From contig JAIYEC010000070.1 of the NCBI GenBank assembly GCA_027487145.1, positions 1 through 64,000 on the forward strand: DNA of 64,000 nt, in the 5' to 3' direction. Origin of the DNA: a bacterium (GTDB lineage Bacteria > Patescibacteriota > Minisyncoccia > Phycocordibacterales > UBA918). Positions 16,359-25,800 of the stretch are shown in pieces. Position 1 is the stretch's first letter. Each line of letters begins with the position of its first letter. Position numbers and translations under genes: made by a program. A model generated the notes under the pieces. The model saw nothing but the letters and a program-made list of their open reading frames with translations. It had not been told where the DNA came from and ran no database searches.

Positions 16359-17798
16359 TTATGCTTCAAGGCGCGGGAAGAGGTTGTCGGGTTTTTTGTT
16401 TTGCAGAACCGCTTCCTTAATTTTTATATTTGCTTCTGGCATGATTGGGAACAATAGTCGGCTGACGATGTAGACGTCGTGTACAAGCTCAGCGATAAGC
16501 TTCTTCCCTGCTTCTTTATCTTCTTTAACAAACTTGAATGGTTCGGTGGCAGTGATTCTTTCATCAAGGTCGCCGACTTTTTTCCAAATGATGTCGCAGG
16601 CTCCTTGGAAGTTATATTGGTCAAGCGCGAGCAAGAACGCCAGGTCAAAGTCGGCGACCGTTGGCTTTTCTATTGGACCATCGAGGTGTGTCTCAGCCAT
16701 CTTCATCACGCGGGCGACGAGATTACCGAGGCCATTTACGAGATTCGCTGTATAGTACTCATCCATTTTTTCCCAGGTGAGATCTGAGTCATCAAACGGG
16801 TGGACGTGACGGAGAAGAATGTACCGTGTCGCGTCTGTACCATAGCGAGCAACCATCTCTTGAGGAGAGATAACATTCCCCAGACTCTTACTCATCTTCT
16901 GCCCCCCACTGTTGATGAAGCCGTGGTAGTAGATGGTATCAGTTGGTTTAATGCCGGCTGAGAATAACATCGCTTGGAAAATAATCGACTGGAACCGCAC
17001 CTGGTCTTTTCCGGCCAGCTGCAGTGTCTCACCCTCAACCCAGAACTTCTTGAAGTCACCTGCTTCGTTTGGCCAGCCTAAGGTTGAGATGTAGTTCGTG
17101 AGTGCATCAAACCACACGTACATGACATGGTTATCATCACCAGGAACCGGCACCCCCCAATCCATACGATCTTTTTGTCGTGAGATAGAAAGATCTTCAA
17201 GTCCCCCTTTCACAAACTCTAAAGCCCACTGCCGGTGCCACTCTGGCGTCACCGATGATTCTTTACTCAATAGTTCAATCAGAGCATCTTGATACTTTGA
17301 AAGTCGGAAGAAATAATTTTCTTCTTCGAGTTCAATCGGTTCCATGTTTGGGTGGTTTGGACACCGCCCTTCAACTAAATCACTCTCACGCAAAAACATC
17401 TCATCTCCGACACAGTAGAGACCTTTGAAGGACTTTTTATAGATATCGCCGTTTGCTTCACAACGACGCCAGATCTCTTGGGCGGCTGCTTTGTGAGAAT
17501 CATCTGTAGTTCGAATGAAATTGTTGTACGAAAGATTAAGAGCTTCTTTGAGTCGATTAAACTCAGTTGCATAATGGTCGACATATGCCTGACGGCTCTC
17601 GCCTTTCTCATCGGCCTTTTGAGCAATCTTTTGCCCATGTTCGTCGGTACCAGTATTGAAAAAAACCTCATGCCCCATGAGACGATAGTAACGAGCGAGG
17701 GTGTCCGCTTGAATGACTTCAAGTGCAAACCCGATATGAGGATCGGCGTTCACATATGGCAAAGTAGTGGTGATATATTTAGCTTTTTTCGCTTCCAT
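16359..17798 (-). CDS. metG: Methionyl-tRNA synthetase
   Basis: A 479-aa class I aminoacyl-tRNA synthetase. The HIGH motif appears as DPHIGFAL near residue 19 and KMSKS as QKMSKSLGN at about 302. A single-knuckle connective insert has CVGDEMF...GRCPNHPN. It lacks the C-terminal EMAP/tRNA-binding domain, so it is a short form. It heads the operon with Nudix and MazG genes. TATGCT about 15 nt upstream may be its -10. Confidence 0.96.
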   Translation of the reverse strand: MEAKKAKYITTTLPYVNADPHIGFALEVIQADTLARYYRLMGHEVFFNTGTDEHGQKIAQKADEKGESRQAYVDHYATEFNRLKEALNLSYNNFIRTTDDSHKAAAQEIWRRCEANGDIYKKSFKGLYCVGDEMFLRESDLVEGRCPNHPNMEPIELEEENYFFRLSKYQDALIELLSKESSVTPEWHRQWALEFVKGGLEDLSISRQKDRMDWGVPVPGDDNHVMYVWFDALTNYISTLGWPNEAGDFKKFWVEGETLQLAGKDQVRFQSIIFQAMLFSAGIKPTDTIYYHGFINSGGQKMSKSLGNVISPQEMVARYGTDATRYILLRHVHPFDDSDLTWEKMDEYYTANLVNGLGNLVARVMKMAETHLDGPIEKPTVADFDLAFLLALDQYNFQGACDIIWKKVGDLDERITATEPFKFVKEDKEAGKKLIAELVHDVYIVSRLLFPIMPEANIKIKEAVLQNKKPDNLFPRLEA

Positions 17799-17923
17799 AA
17801 AAGCTACTTTAGCATATTTATTGGATCTGATACACGATTAGGTTTTTTAACAGTGTCAGCCTATTTGATTATTTGCGGGTGTGCTATAGTCTGTCTTCAT
17901 TTCTAAAAAAGGGGGATGAAAAA

Positions 17924-18055
17924 ATGCCTACGTTCTTTGAAACCAGCCTGATGGTAGCACTGATTCTTGCTATCTTCATCATCAGTATTATCGGAATCTC
18001 GTATTCCGATCCTGCTCATACGGGCATGATACTTCCAGTAAGTTTTTTGCCCTGA
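17924..18055 (+). CDS. Small single-TM protein (43 aa)
   Basis: The ATG at 17924 follows an A/G-rich GGGGGATGA site. The product has one TM helix (about 9-27) and a short periplasmic tail (YSDPAHTGMILPVSF). A terminator hairpin lies 20 nt downstream, supporting a real unit. Unknown function. Confidence 0.5.
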   Translation: MPTFFETSLMVALILAIFIISIIGISYSDPAHTGMILPVSFLP

Positions 18056-18074
18056 CGGGCTGTGACTTTGGTCA

Positions 18075-18114
18075 AAGCAATCGCTTGTGCACTACACAAG
18101 TGATTGCTTTTTTT
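18075..18114 (+). terminator. Terminator after the 43-aa gene
   Basis: AAGCAATCGCTTGTG pairs imperfectly with CACAAGTGATTGCTT, followed by a run of eight T. Confidence 0.85.
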
Positions 18115-18165
18115 ATATATTGCTGGTATAACTTGCGTCCGTCATTCCGACGGAGGAGACCACTC

Positions 18166-18453
18166 ATGAAGACCAATGTGAAGACTACCCTTCTCACTGC
18201 CGCTCTCGTCGCCGTCGCCGGCGCTATCGCCACCCAGGTCAAGAAGAGGGGGGTCCGGAACACCGTCGAAGGCATCAAGGATGGCGGCACCAAAGTGCTC
18301 GATGCCGGCAAGAAGTCGATTTTGCAGCTCGTGTCCGACAACACGGACAAGGCGGGCGACGGAGGGTCGATCGAGGGTGTCGGTGGTCAGCTCACCAGCG
18401 ATACCAACGAGGGCGACCTCGGCGACCGGGCACTGGAACGCGTCGAAGGCTGA
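18166..18453 (+). CDS. Small exported or anchored protein, unusually GC-rich
   Basis: The ATG at 18166 has a strong GGAGGAGA site 8 nt upstream. The 95-aa product has an N-terminal signal or anchor (TTLLTAALVAVAGAIA), a basic patch (KKRG) and an acidic Gly/Asp-rich tail. By eye its GC content and third-position GC are far above those of neighbouring genes, which suggests recent transfer or a special codon bias. A GC-rich terminator follows. Function unknown. Confidence 0.6.
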   Translation: MKTNVKTTLLTAALVAVAGAIATQVKKRGVRNTVEGIKDGGTKVLDAGKKSILQLVSDNTDKAGDGGSIEGVGGQLTSDTNEGDLGDRALERVEG

Positions 18454-18493
18454 TCCAGCCCTTCAACGCCAGAACTGCGATCACCTGGTTTCC

Positions 18494-18530
18494 GCCCCGC
18501 TGCGCACATGTTGTGCGGCGGGGCTTTTTC
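18494..18530 (+). terminator. GC-rich terminator
   Basis: GCCCCGC...GCGGGGC-type stem (18494-18524, inner TGCGCAC/GTTGTGCG) followed by TTTTTC. It ends the GC-rich small gene. Confidence 0.85.
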
Positions 18531-18609
18531 TTTTGTAATCAAAAATTAGGTAAGAGTTGCGTAGCGGTAGCGTCAAAAAGAAAAGAGGTTCACTTGTAGG
18601 GAGGAATAT

Positions 18610-18768
18610 ATGGCTACGCCACCGTCACCTCGTTTCACCTGGCTACAGCAGCTCATTATTTACGTCTTGGTCATTCTTTTCATTCTTTCTGCCTATGACA
18701 AATTTGCAAAGGCAGACTTTTGGGATGACCTAAACAACAAAAAAGTAGTGCCTGAAGCTTCTGAATAA
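18610..18768 (+). CDS. Small single-TM protein (52 aa)
   Basis: An ATG frame with a clear GGGAGGA site 7 nt upstream. The product has a proline-rich N-terminus, one TM helix (about 13-29) and a charged tail (DFWDDLNNKK). A GC-rich hairpin with T-run follows at 18860-18887. Unknown function. Confidence 0.65.
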   Translation: MATPPSPRFTWLQQLIIYVLVILFILSAYDKFAKADFWDDLNNKKVVPEASE

Positions 18769-18859
18769 TTATAGCCAACAAAAACTATCTGGGTTATTTC
18801 TTTGTTAGCCACCGTCGCCAAACGGTATCTATCAAAGCAATACACTCATGCCACTCACG

Positions 18860-18887
18860 CTGCGCCTTTCTTGGGCGCAGTTTTCTT
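18860..18887 (+). terminator. Terminator facing glyS
   Basis: CTGCGCC and GGGCGCAG arms followed by TTTTCTTT on the plus strand, next to the glyS stop codon. Confidence 0.75.
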
Positions 18888-20278
18888 TAGGTAAGTTTTG
18901 AAATAAGTTCTGAAATATGTACTCGTTCTTGCTCTCCGGTATCTCGATGACGAATAGTGACCGTGTCCTTAAGGTTTGGATTTTCTTCACCCAAGGTATC
19001 GAAGTCAATTACGATACAGTATGGTGTTCCGATTTCATCCTGGCGACGATATCGCTTCCCTACGTTTCCGTTATCGTCCCACGCAACATTACCAAATTCT
19101 TTTTTAAGAGAGACAAATACCTCTCGGGCTTTGGCGACAAGCTCTGGCTTATTTTTAAGCAGTGGTGAGACAGCTACTTTGTATGGAGCAAGGTGAATTG
19201 GAAGTTTGAGGTATGTACGAATTTCTCCGCCCATTTCATCTTCGGTGTATGCTTCAGCCAAGACTGCGGTAAATGCGCGACCAACACCAAACGAAGGTTC
19301 AAGAACATGTGGAATAAATGGCACACCTTCTGCTGGTGTATAGCGCATCTTTACTCCACTCGCTTCCTCGTGACTCTTGAGGTCATGGTCAGTACGATAC
19401 GCAAAGCCAGCCAACTCATCAAAGCCTTTTCCTGGGTAGTTATATTCGAAGTCGATGGTTCGCTTACTGTAGTGAGCTAGGTCATTTTCAGGCACTTCAT
19501 ACTCACGGATGTTTTCGTCCTTGAGGCCAAGGTGTGCATGCCAGGCTTTGATATCAAGATGTAGTTTCTCAAACTCTTCTTGCCAATCTTTCTCTTCGAC
19601 AAAGTACTCGATTTCCATTTGCTCAAATTCGCGGACACGGAAAAGAAATTCGCGCGGTGCAATCTCATTACGAAATGCCTTCCCTACCTGCGCGATACCA
19701 AACGGCAGCTTTGGTGACATTGAATCAACGACATTTTTGAAATTTACGAAAATACCTTGGGCAGTTTCGGGTCGCAGATATGATTTCATATCTCCCTCTG
19801 CTCCAACTTGGGTTTCAAACATCAAATTAAAATTTTTGACCTCGCCCCAATCACGTTTCTGACATTTCGGACAAATTATGTCGGCACCTGATTTAAACTT
19901 CATTTGGAACTGTTCCAGGGTTAATCCATCAACACCTGTTTTTCCGTTTTCTTTCAACACATGATCAGCTCGATGTCTTGTACCGCAGGCATTACAAACT
20001 ACTACCGGGTCTGAAAAACCCGCACCAGTATGTCCAGATGCTTCCCACACTTTCTCATTCATCAAAATCGCAGCGTCAAGTCCGTACATATCCTCACGAC
20101 CATCGACAAACATCTTCCACCACTCTCGCTTAATATTGTTGTTAAGAGCTACACCAAGTGGGCCGAGGTCCCAGGTTCCTTTCAGCCCACCGTAGATTTC
20201 GCTACCCTGAAATACAAAGCCACGTCGTTTGCAAAGACTGACAATTTTATCCATCTTATTATCTTGATTTTCTTTCAT
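18887..20278 (-). CDS. glyS: Glycyl-tRNA synthetase (homodimeric type)
   Basis: A 463-aa class II synthetase of the alpha2 (archaeal/Firmicutes-like) type. Class II motif 2 is FRNEIAPREFLFRVREFEQMEIE, and motif 3 lies in EPSFGVGRAF. A zinc-binding insert has CNACGTRH and CPKCQKRDWG. The N-terminus carries the usual GFVFQGSEIYGG. It starts 5 nt after the stop of the surface-protein gene, so it may be cotranscribed with it. Confidence 0.96.
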   Translation of the reverse strand: MKENQDNKMDKIVSLCKRRGFVFQGSEIYGGLKGTWDLGPLGVALNNNIKREWWKMFVDGREDMYGLDAAILMNEKVWEASGHTGAGFSDPVVVCNACGTRHRADHVLKENGKTGVDGLTLEQFQMKFKSGADIICPKCQKRDWGEVKNFNLMFETQVGAEGDMKSYLRPETAQGIFVNFKNVVDSMSPKLPFGIAQVGKAFRNEIAPREFLFRVREFEQMEIEYFVEEKDWQEEFEKLHLDIKAWHAHLGLKDENIREYEVPENDLAHYSKRTIDFEYNYPGKGFDELAGFAYRTDHDLKSHEEASGVKMRYTPAEGVPFIPHVLEPSFGVGRAFTAVLAEAYTEDEMGGEIRTYLKLPIHLAPYKVAVSPLLKNKPELVAKAREVFVSLKKEFGNVAWDDNGNVGKRYRRQDEIGTPYCIVIDFDTLGEENPNLKDTVTIRHRDTGEQERVHISELISKLT

Positions 20279-20283
20279 AGGTT

Positions 20284-22146
20284 TTACTGCGTAACGAGTC
20301 CCCGTTCTTGTGATATTCCTTTAATTTCACTCGTAATTCCCACTACACTAGTCGTAACCAGCGTATTTGTAAAGCGATCGACCGCTGAAAGGTTGAGGGT
20401 ATTTACAAGGGTTGGAGAAGTACCGATCTGTGAGGTGCTCGGTAAGAAGTTAAGGGCGAACGTAAGTTCTTTGGTGGTGCCGCTCGTAATATCTCCCACA
20501 CTCCACTCCAGCTGTCTTGAAATTGGATTAAAAGAGACTGTACCTGGTCCAGAGAATTCATTCTGCCATTCAACAAAGGTTGGAAGCGAGGTCGTAACTA
20601 CGGTATTACGGAGATTATTGGCTCCACCGCCAGCCACCAGCTTTACTTGATAGCGGGTTGCCTGACCTGGTTTTGGTGGTAGTGGTCCCGTCACATGCGA
20701 CAAGCTACCTTCAATACTCGCAGCTGAAGCATACCGAGCTTCGGCGGTCACTGTACCGACTAATTGTTGTACGGCCGATGGTTCCGAGACTCGCTTGGCA
20801 TACACATTAACCGCGATATTAAATGAAGCAGTAGTCTGACCAAGCACTGGATCAATCGAGAAGTTAAGATTTCGCACCTGGCCCGCCTGCACCTGACTAA
20901 ACTCGGGTGTGTTGGAGACATCCCACCGCACCAGGTTCTTGTTTGAGTCATAGAATCCCTGGCGACTTTGGATTGAGTCAGCCTTGAGGGCATTACCAGT
21001 TGGCACCACTTCTACGACCATGTCATACACAGGCTCTTTGAGCGTATTTTTAATAGAGACTTGCACCACTGAGCTCTTATCTTCTTCCAAGACAACGGAC
21101 TTATCGCGGTCTCCAGCAATATCAATATCGACGGCAATAAATGGTTGTTCCAAGACAAACTCCGCTCTAGCTTCGGCTAAGAGTGACCCGACAATAAATT
21201 CATTATCGTCACGCGAGGCGCCGGCGGTAAAGTCAACTACGAGACCCTCGCTATTGAGTCCAATGATTGATCCGTTAATGATGATTGTCTCAGTCTCTTC
21301 TGGCTTAAGTTCATCAATTTTCCAAACATTTTGATTGTAGAGCGGATCAGGTACGGCTGTTTTGTATGAAAAACCACTTGGATATCGACTGGTAATCAAA
21401 ACATCTTTTAATACTTTATTGGTATTTGATTTGACCTTAAGCGTAATCTGTACTGGCTGACCAGCAGAAACCCTCCTGACGGAATCCACTTGAAGAATAA
21501 TTGGCGAAGAGATGATTTGGACATTAAACGGTTCAGCATTTTTATAGAACACTCCGTCAGAACCAACAATCCGATACTCCAATGTAGCCTGAATTTGTGA
21601 CTGTTGGTTTTCTTTTCCGTATACTGCCACTTGGAGTTGAATATTCCGTGCCTCGCCGGGCCCGAGCATCCCCACGTCTATGCGTTCTTCGTAAAGATTT
21701 TTAACTGGCTCAGTGACAGACCGCGTCCCTTCAGGGTATTTCACAATCAGCGAGGCTCCTTCAATTGCCACGGAGTTTTGATTGGTAACACCAATCTGAA
21801 ATGAGACTGTTTCCCCACCACTAATATTGTTGTTGCCAGCAATATTAAAGGCGATATTATCGCCGGAAATACGATTATTTCCAAAGTAGAAGTATGCCGC
21901 TGAACCCGCTGCTACTAAACAAAAAATTATCAGGCTAGCAATCAAAACGAATTTTCGGTACCGGTGTGGTTGCTCGCTCTGATTAAGAAACGCTGTCTCA
22001 TCGTCTGCCGGTAAGTCCCAGGTTGCGGAAACCGCCAGCGGATCATCTTCAAGTTGATGACGCTCTATACCATTATCAACAGGACCACGGGCATACAATC
22101 GCTTTCGAAGCTCATCAAGTTCTCGCTGGTCACGAATATCGGACAT
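20284..22146 (-). CDS. Membrane-anchored surface protein with Ig-like repeats
   Basis: The start MSDIRDQ at 22146 (620 aa) avoids overlap with recO. A cytoplasmic segment of about 75 residues is followed by one TM helix (about 80-103). An extracytoplasmic part of about 500 residues consists of repeated beta-sandwich units. They have COG1361/DUF11-like patterns, for example NTNKVLKDVLITSRYPSGF and LTFALNF. The architecture suggests a surface adhesin or envelope protein with an inside-out topology. Function not known. Confidence 0.65.
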   Translation of the reverse strand: MSDIRDQRELDELRKRLYARGPVDNGIERHQLEDDPLAVSATWDLPADDETAFLNQSEQPHRYRKFVLIASLIIFCLVAAGSAAYFYFGNNRISGDNIAFNIAGNNNISGGETVSFQIGVTNQNSVAIEGASLIVKYPEGTRSVTEPVKNLYEERIDVGMLGPGEARNIQLQVAVYGKENQQSQIQATLEYRIVGSDGVFYKNAEPFNVQIISSPIILQVDSVRRVSAGQPVQITLKVKSNTNKVLKDVLITSRYPSGFSYKTAVPDPLYNQNVWKIDELKPEETETIIINGSIIGLNSEGLVVDFTAGASRDDNEFIVGSLLAEARAEFVLEQPFIAVDIDIAGDRDKSVVLEEDKSSVVQVSIKNTLKEPVYDMVVEVVPTGNALKADSIQSRQGFYDSNKNLVRWDVSNTPEFSQVQAGQVRNLNFSIDPVLGQTTASFNIAVNVYAKRVSEPSAVQQLVGTVTAEARYASAASIEGSLSHVTGPLPPKPGQATRYQVKLVAGGGANNLRNTVVTTSLPTFVEWQNEFSGPGTVSFNPISRQLEWSVGDITSGTTKELTFALNFLPSTSQIGTSPTLVNTLNLSAVDRFTNTLVTTSVVGITSEIKGISQERGLVTQ

Positions 22147-22171
22147 GCCAGTAGTATACCACCACTCTTTT

Positions 22172-22750
22172 CTAGAGATGACTGAGTGATACTGCCTTTT
22201 CAATAATCGGTGCCAGGACCTTCTCGGTAGTAGTATCAATAGTTATCTTGGCTAACTCAGTAATGTCTATATCGACGATTTCGGGCAATACCCGGGCATC
22301 TACATATCCTAATTCTCGCAGTATCCGGACCATAATAATGTGCTCAACCGTACTGCGGGTACCAACGTCTTTGGCCAAGACACGAAGCGAGACTAAGAAA
22401 TAATCGAACAATACTGGGAAGGCTTCTTCCCCACCATAAAATCGACGTAAAAATTTTGTAATAGCAACAACACTTCCGCGCGCTGCTTTATCAGACGCAG
22501 ACATGAAAAAATTTTCTCGTGACTCAATACTACCAACCTTCCAACTACTCTTACCCTTAACAAGCGAGACTCGAACGTAGGAAAAGTCTTGTAGTGCCAT
22601 CCGTTGGCGAGAACGTTCTTCGCGTACACTCTTAGCTTCCGCATACAACATACCTGCTTCACGGGTGAATAAGAGATATGAACGATCTGCGGTGTTTCGA
22701 TTGAATGTACCACATATAATCGCTTCAGTCGTATATGTCTGATATGCCAT
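22172..22750 (-). CDS. recO: DNA repair protein RecO
   Basis: A 192-aa protein, shorter than the usual 230-260. The N-terminal OB fold (TTEAIICGTFNRNTADRSYLLFTREAG) and the helical part match RecO, which loads RecA onto SSB-coated DNA with RecR. The zinc-finger region common in other bacteria is absent. It may be cotranscribed with the downstream surface-protein gene. Confidence 0.8.
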   Translation of the reverse strand: MAYQTYTTEAIICGTFNRNTADRSYLLFTREAGMLYAEAKSVREERSRQRMALQDFSYVRVSLVKGKSSWKVGSIESRENFFMSASDKAARGSVVAITKFLRRFYGGEEAFPVLFDYFLVSLRVLAKDVGTRSTVEHIIMVRILRELGYVDARVLPEIVDIDITELAKITIDTTTEKVLAPIIEKAVSLSHL

Positions 22751-22885
22751 ATTACGCGGTTATAAAAAAGCGATTAACTTCTTCTCCTTGCACAAAATAC
22801 CCCTCACCGTACAAGCAAGTACGACTCGAAGTATTTTGTTGGTGTTCATCGTTTCTCATCTTTTTTCTAACCGCTTTGTCAGTGG

Positions 22886-25800
22886 TTATTTATTTTTTGT
22901 TATTGAGAAAATAAATTGTTCAGTATCAGTCGCTACCACTTCCCCATCAGTATCAGCGAAGATAAGTTCACTTGCACCAACTGTCTTTACCAGCATGTCG
23001 TGATAGGTCTCAATGGCAGTTCGGCCAGGATGTGAAGTACTGATGGTAAGGACAATTGCATCCTGGGGCGCAAGACCTTCGGTCTTGCGCCGTCCCTGCA
23101 CTGCTCGCATCAGTTCACGCACATTTCCTTCGGCAATAAGTTCTGGGGTAAGAACAGTATCAATCGAAACAGCATCTCCAACGATGTACTTCTTGGCATT
23201 CATCTCATCCAAAACAATTATTCTCAGTTTTTCAGAAATATCAGAACCGGTGACACTCATGATAGGTTGTCTTACCTTAATATTTGCTTTTGTTCGAGCA
23301 TCAAGCGCTTTCGCTACGATATCTCGCACAATGTTCATGTCTTTAATTACTTCTTGTGGGACCAGGGATGTCTCTGGCCACTTTTCAAGATGGACGCTCT
23401 CTGTATCACTATCCTCTTTTACCTGCTGCCACAGGTACTCGGCGTAGAATGGCATCACTGGAGCCATTACTTTAGCAAGATCTCTGAGGACATAACGAAG
23501 AGTTGCAATTCCATTAGTCCTATCATCTACGTTATCCCCCTTTAGCCTGTCCCGACTTCGTCTGAGGTACCAAGTTGAGAGATCATCAATGAAATCTGTG
23601 ATTGGTCGGACGGCTTTATCAAGTTCATAGCCCTTGTAGCCTGCAGTCGATTCGTTTACAAGTTCTTGTAAACGAATGAGTATCCATCTATCAAGAATAT
23701 TCGTAGAAGTAGTATCAGCTTTTGTACCATCCCTTACCATCTGAAACATCTCAAATACATTATGTAGCCGTCCGATATTCTTGCGCTGTAGTTCGAGTAC
23801 TTCTTTTTCTGAGAAGTTGAGGTCTTCTCCCTTTACAATCGGGGCTGAGAGCAGATAGAAACGCATAGCGTCTACTCCGGTACGATTGGCCAGCTCCATT
23901 GGGTCGGGGTAGTTTTGGAGTGACTTACTCATCTTCTTGCCATCCTCCGCGAGTGTGAGTCCATTTACCACTACATTCTCAAACGGACTCTTTCCAAAAA
24001 GTGCTACTCCAAGAACAATCAATGAATAGAACCAGCCACGGGTTTGGTCGAGTCCTTCAGCAATAAAGTTGGCTGGGTAACAGGTTTTGAGAAACGCTTC
24101 AGGATTTTCTCCCATGAAGTGATGCTGAGCGTACGGCATCGATCCACTCTCAAACCAACAGTCAAACACATCTGGCACACGTTCGAGCTGTACGCCATTT
24201 TCAAACAACGTAATGTTATCGATGTACGGACGGTGGAAGTCGAGTTCAAAGTGGTCGTTGTGTGGGAAAGGTGTGAAATCAATCTCGTGGAGACTACCAG
24301 TTTTAATATCACCTTCGGTATCCCAGCCTTTGACAATATCTTTATCAGAGACTCCTTCAGCTCCCCACTTCAAAAGGCGAAGTGGTAAACCATGTGAGAC
24401 AAACAAAATATTTTTGCCTTGGTGTTTTGCTTCAACCTCAAATAGTACTTCGAGCATTCGACGCTTAATCTGCTGCCAACTTTCTCCACCCTCTTGATGA
24501 GCTGTCATTTTCTTATCTGGGGGGAGTCCGTCACGATAGGCATACCATTCTTCAACCGGACGACCCTCTAATACTCCGCCTTCATTTTCACGCAATCTCT
24601 CATCGACGATTACTTGCTCAGGAGAAAGACCAAGTGTCTGTGCTACTAACGCGGCCGTATCTTTCGTTCGCTTAAGTGGCGAGACATACACAAGATCGAT
24701 TTGTTTATCGGCTAGTTCAGTGATAGTGGCTGCTACCTGCTCCTTCCCTCTTTCAGTCAGGGTATATGGATCTGATGGAGATGAACTTAGAATGTGGTTG
24801 ATGTTATGTTCTGCCTCACCATGACGCATCATGAAAAAGCGGTTGTTGTTTTTTGGTACATATGCCTGAAGTTCAGCTAGTGATCCGAATACCTTATAAG
24901 ACTTCGTTTCAGGATTTCGCCAGATCGGAAGCGGTGCACCCCAATAACGCTGACGAGAAACCGCCCAATCGCGAGCTCCCTCAAGCCACTTCCCAAAGCG
25001 ATTGCTTCCCACATGGTCTGGGACCCAATTCACGGTATTATTTGCTGCAAGCAAATCATCTTTAATGGCTGGAACATTAACGAACCACGATGTAGTCGCG
25101 TAATTAAGAAGTGGTGTATCACAGCGCCAACAGTGCGGGTAGCTGTGGGTGATATTTTCTTTTTTTACAACCACTCCCTTGGCCTGCAAAAATCGCAACA
25201 CTTCAATGTCGGTATCTTTATGATCGACCTCCGCTTTATCGTCGTCCTTTGGCTTCACCAGACGACCGGCAAAATCGGTGACGAAGTCTTTAAAGCGCCC
25301 TGCCTCATCAACGTGATGGAAGATTGGTACGCCATGGGCTTGAGCCAGCTTCATGTCGTCATCACCATAGGCTGGTGCAATATGTACCGCACCAGTACCG
25401 TCCTCTCCTACTTCGACATAGTCAGCATGACGAATAACCCAACCGTTCTCAGCTCCTTCAAGTTGCTGTTCTTGGATATACGTAAATGGTGGCTGGTATC
25501 GCTTTCCAACTAAATCACTTCCTTTCATTTCTTCTACCACCTCGTGAGCGATATCACCTAGTTGGGCTAGTCGGCCTTTGGCTAAGATGTAATATTCACT
25601 CTCAACTTTTACCTTTACATAGGTAATGTCGCTATGCACCGCAGCTGCGATATTTCCTGGCAGGGTCCATGGCGTAGTCGTCCAAACAAGGAGACTCGTG
25701 TCAGTTGCATTACCTGAATCATCTAAGAGTGGGAGCTTCACAGTCACGGCAATATCTTTGATGTCTTTGTATCCTTGGTTTACTTCAAAGTTAGAGAGCG

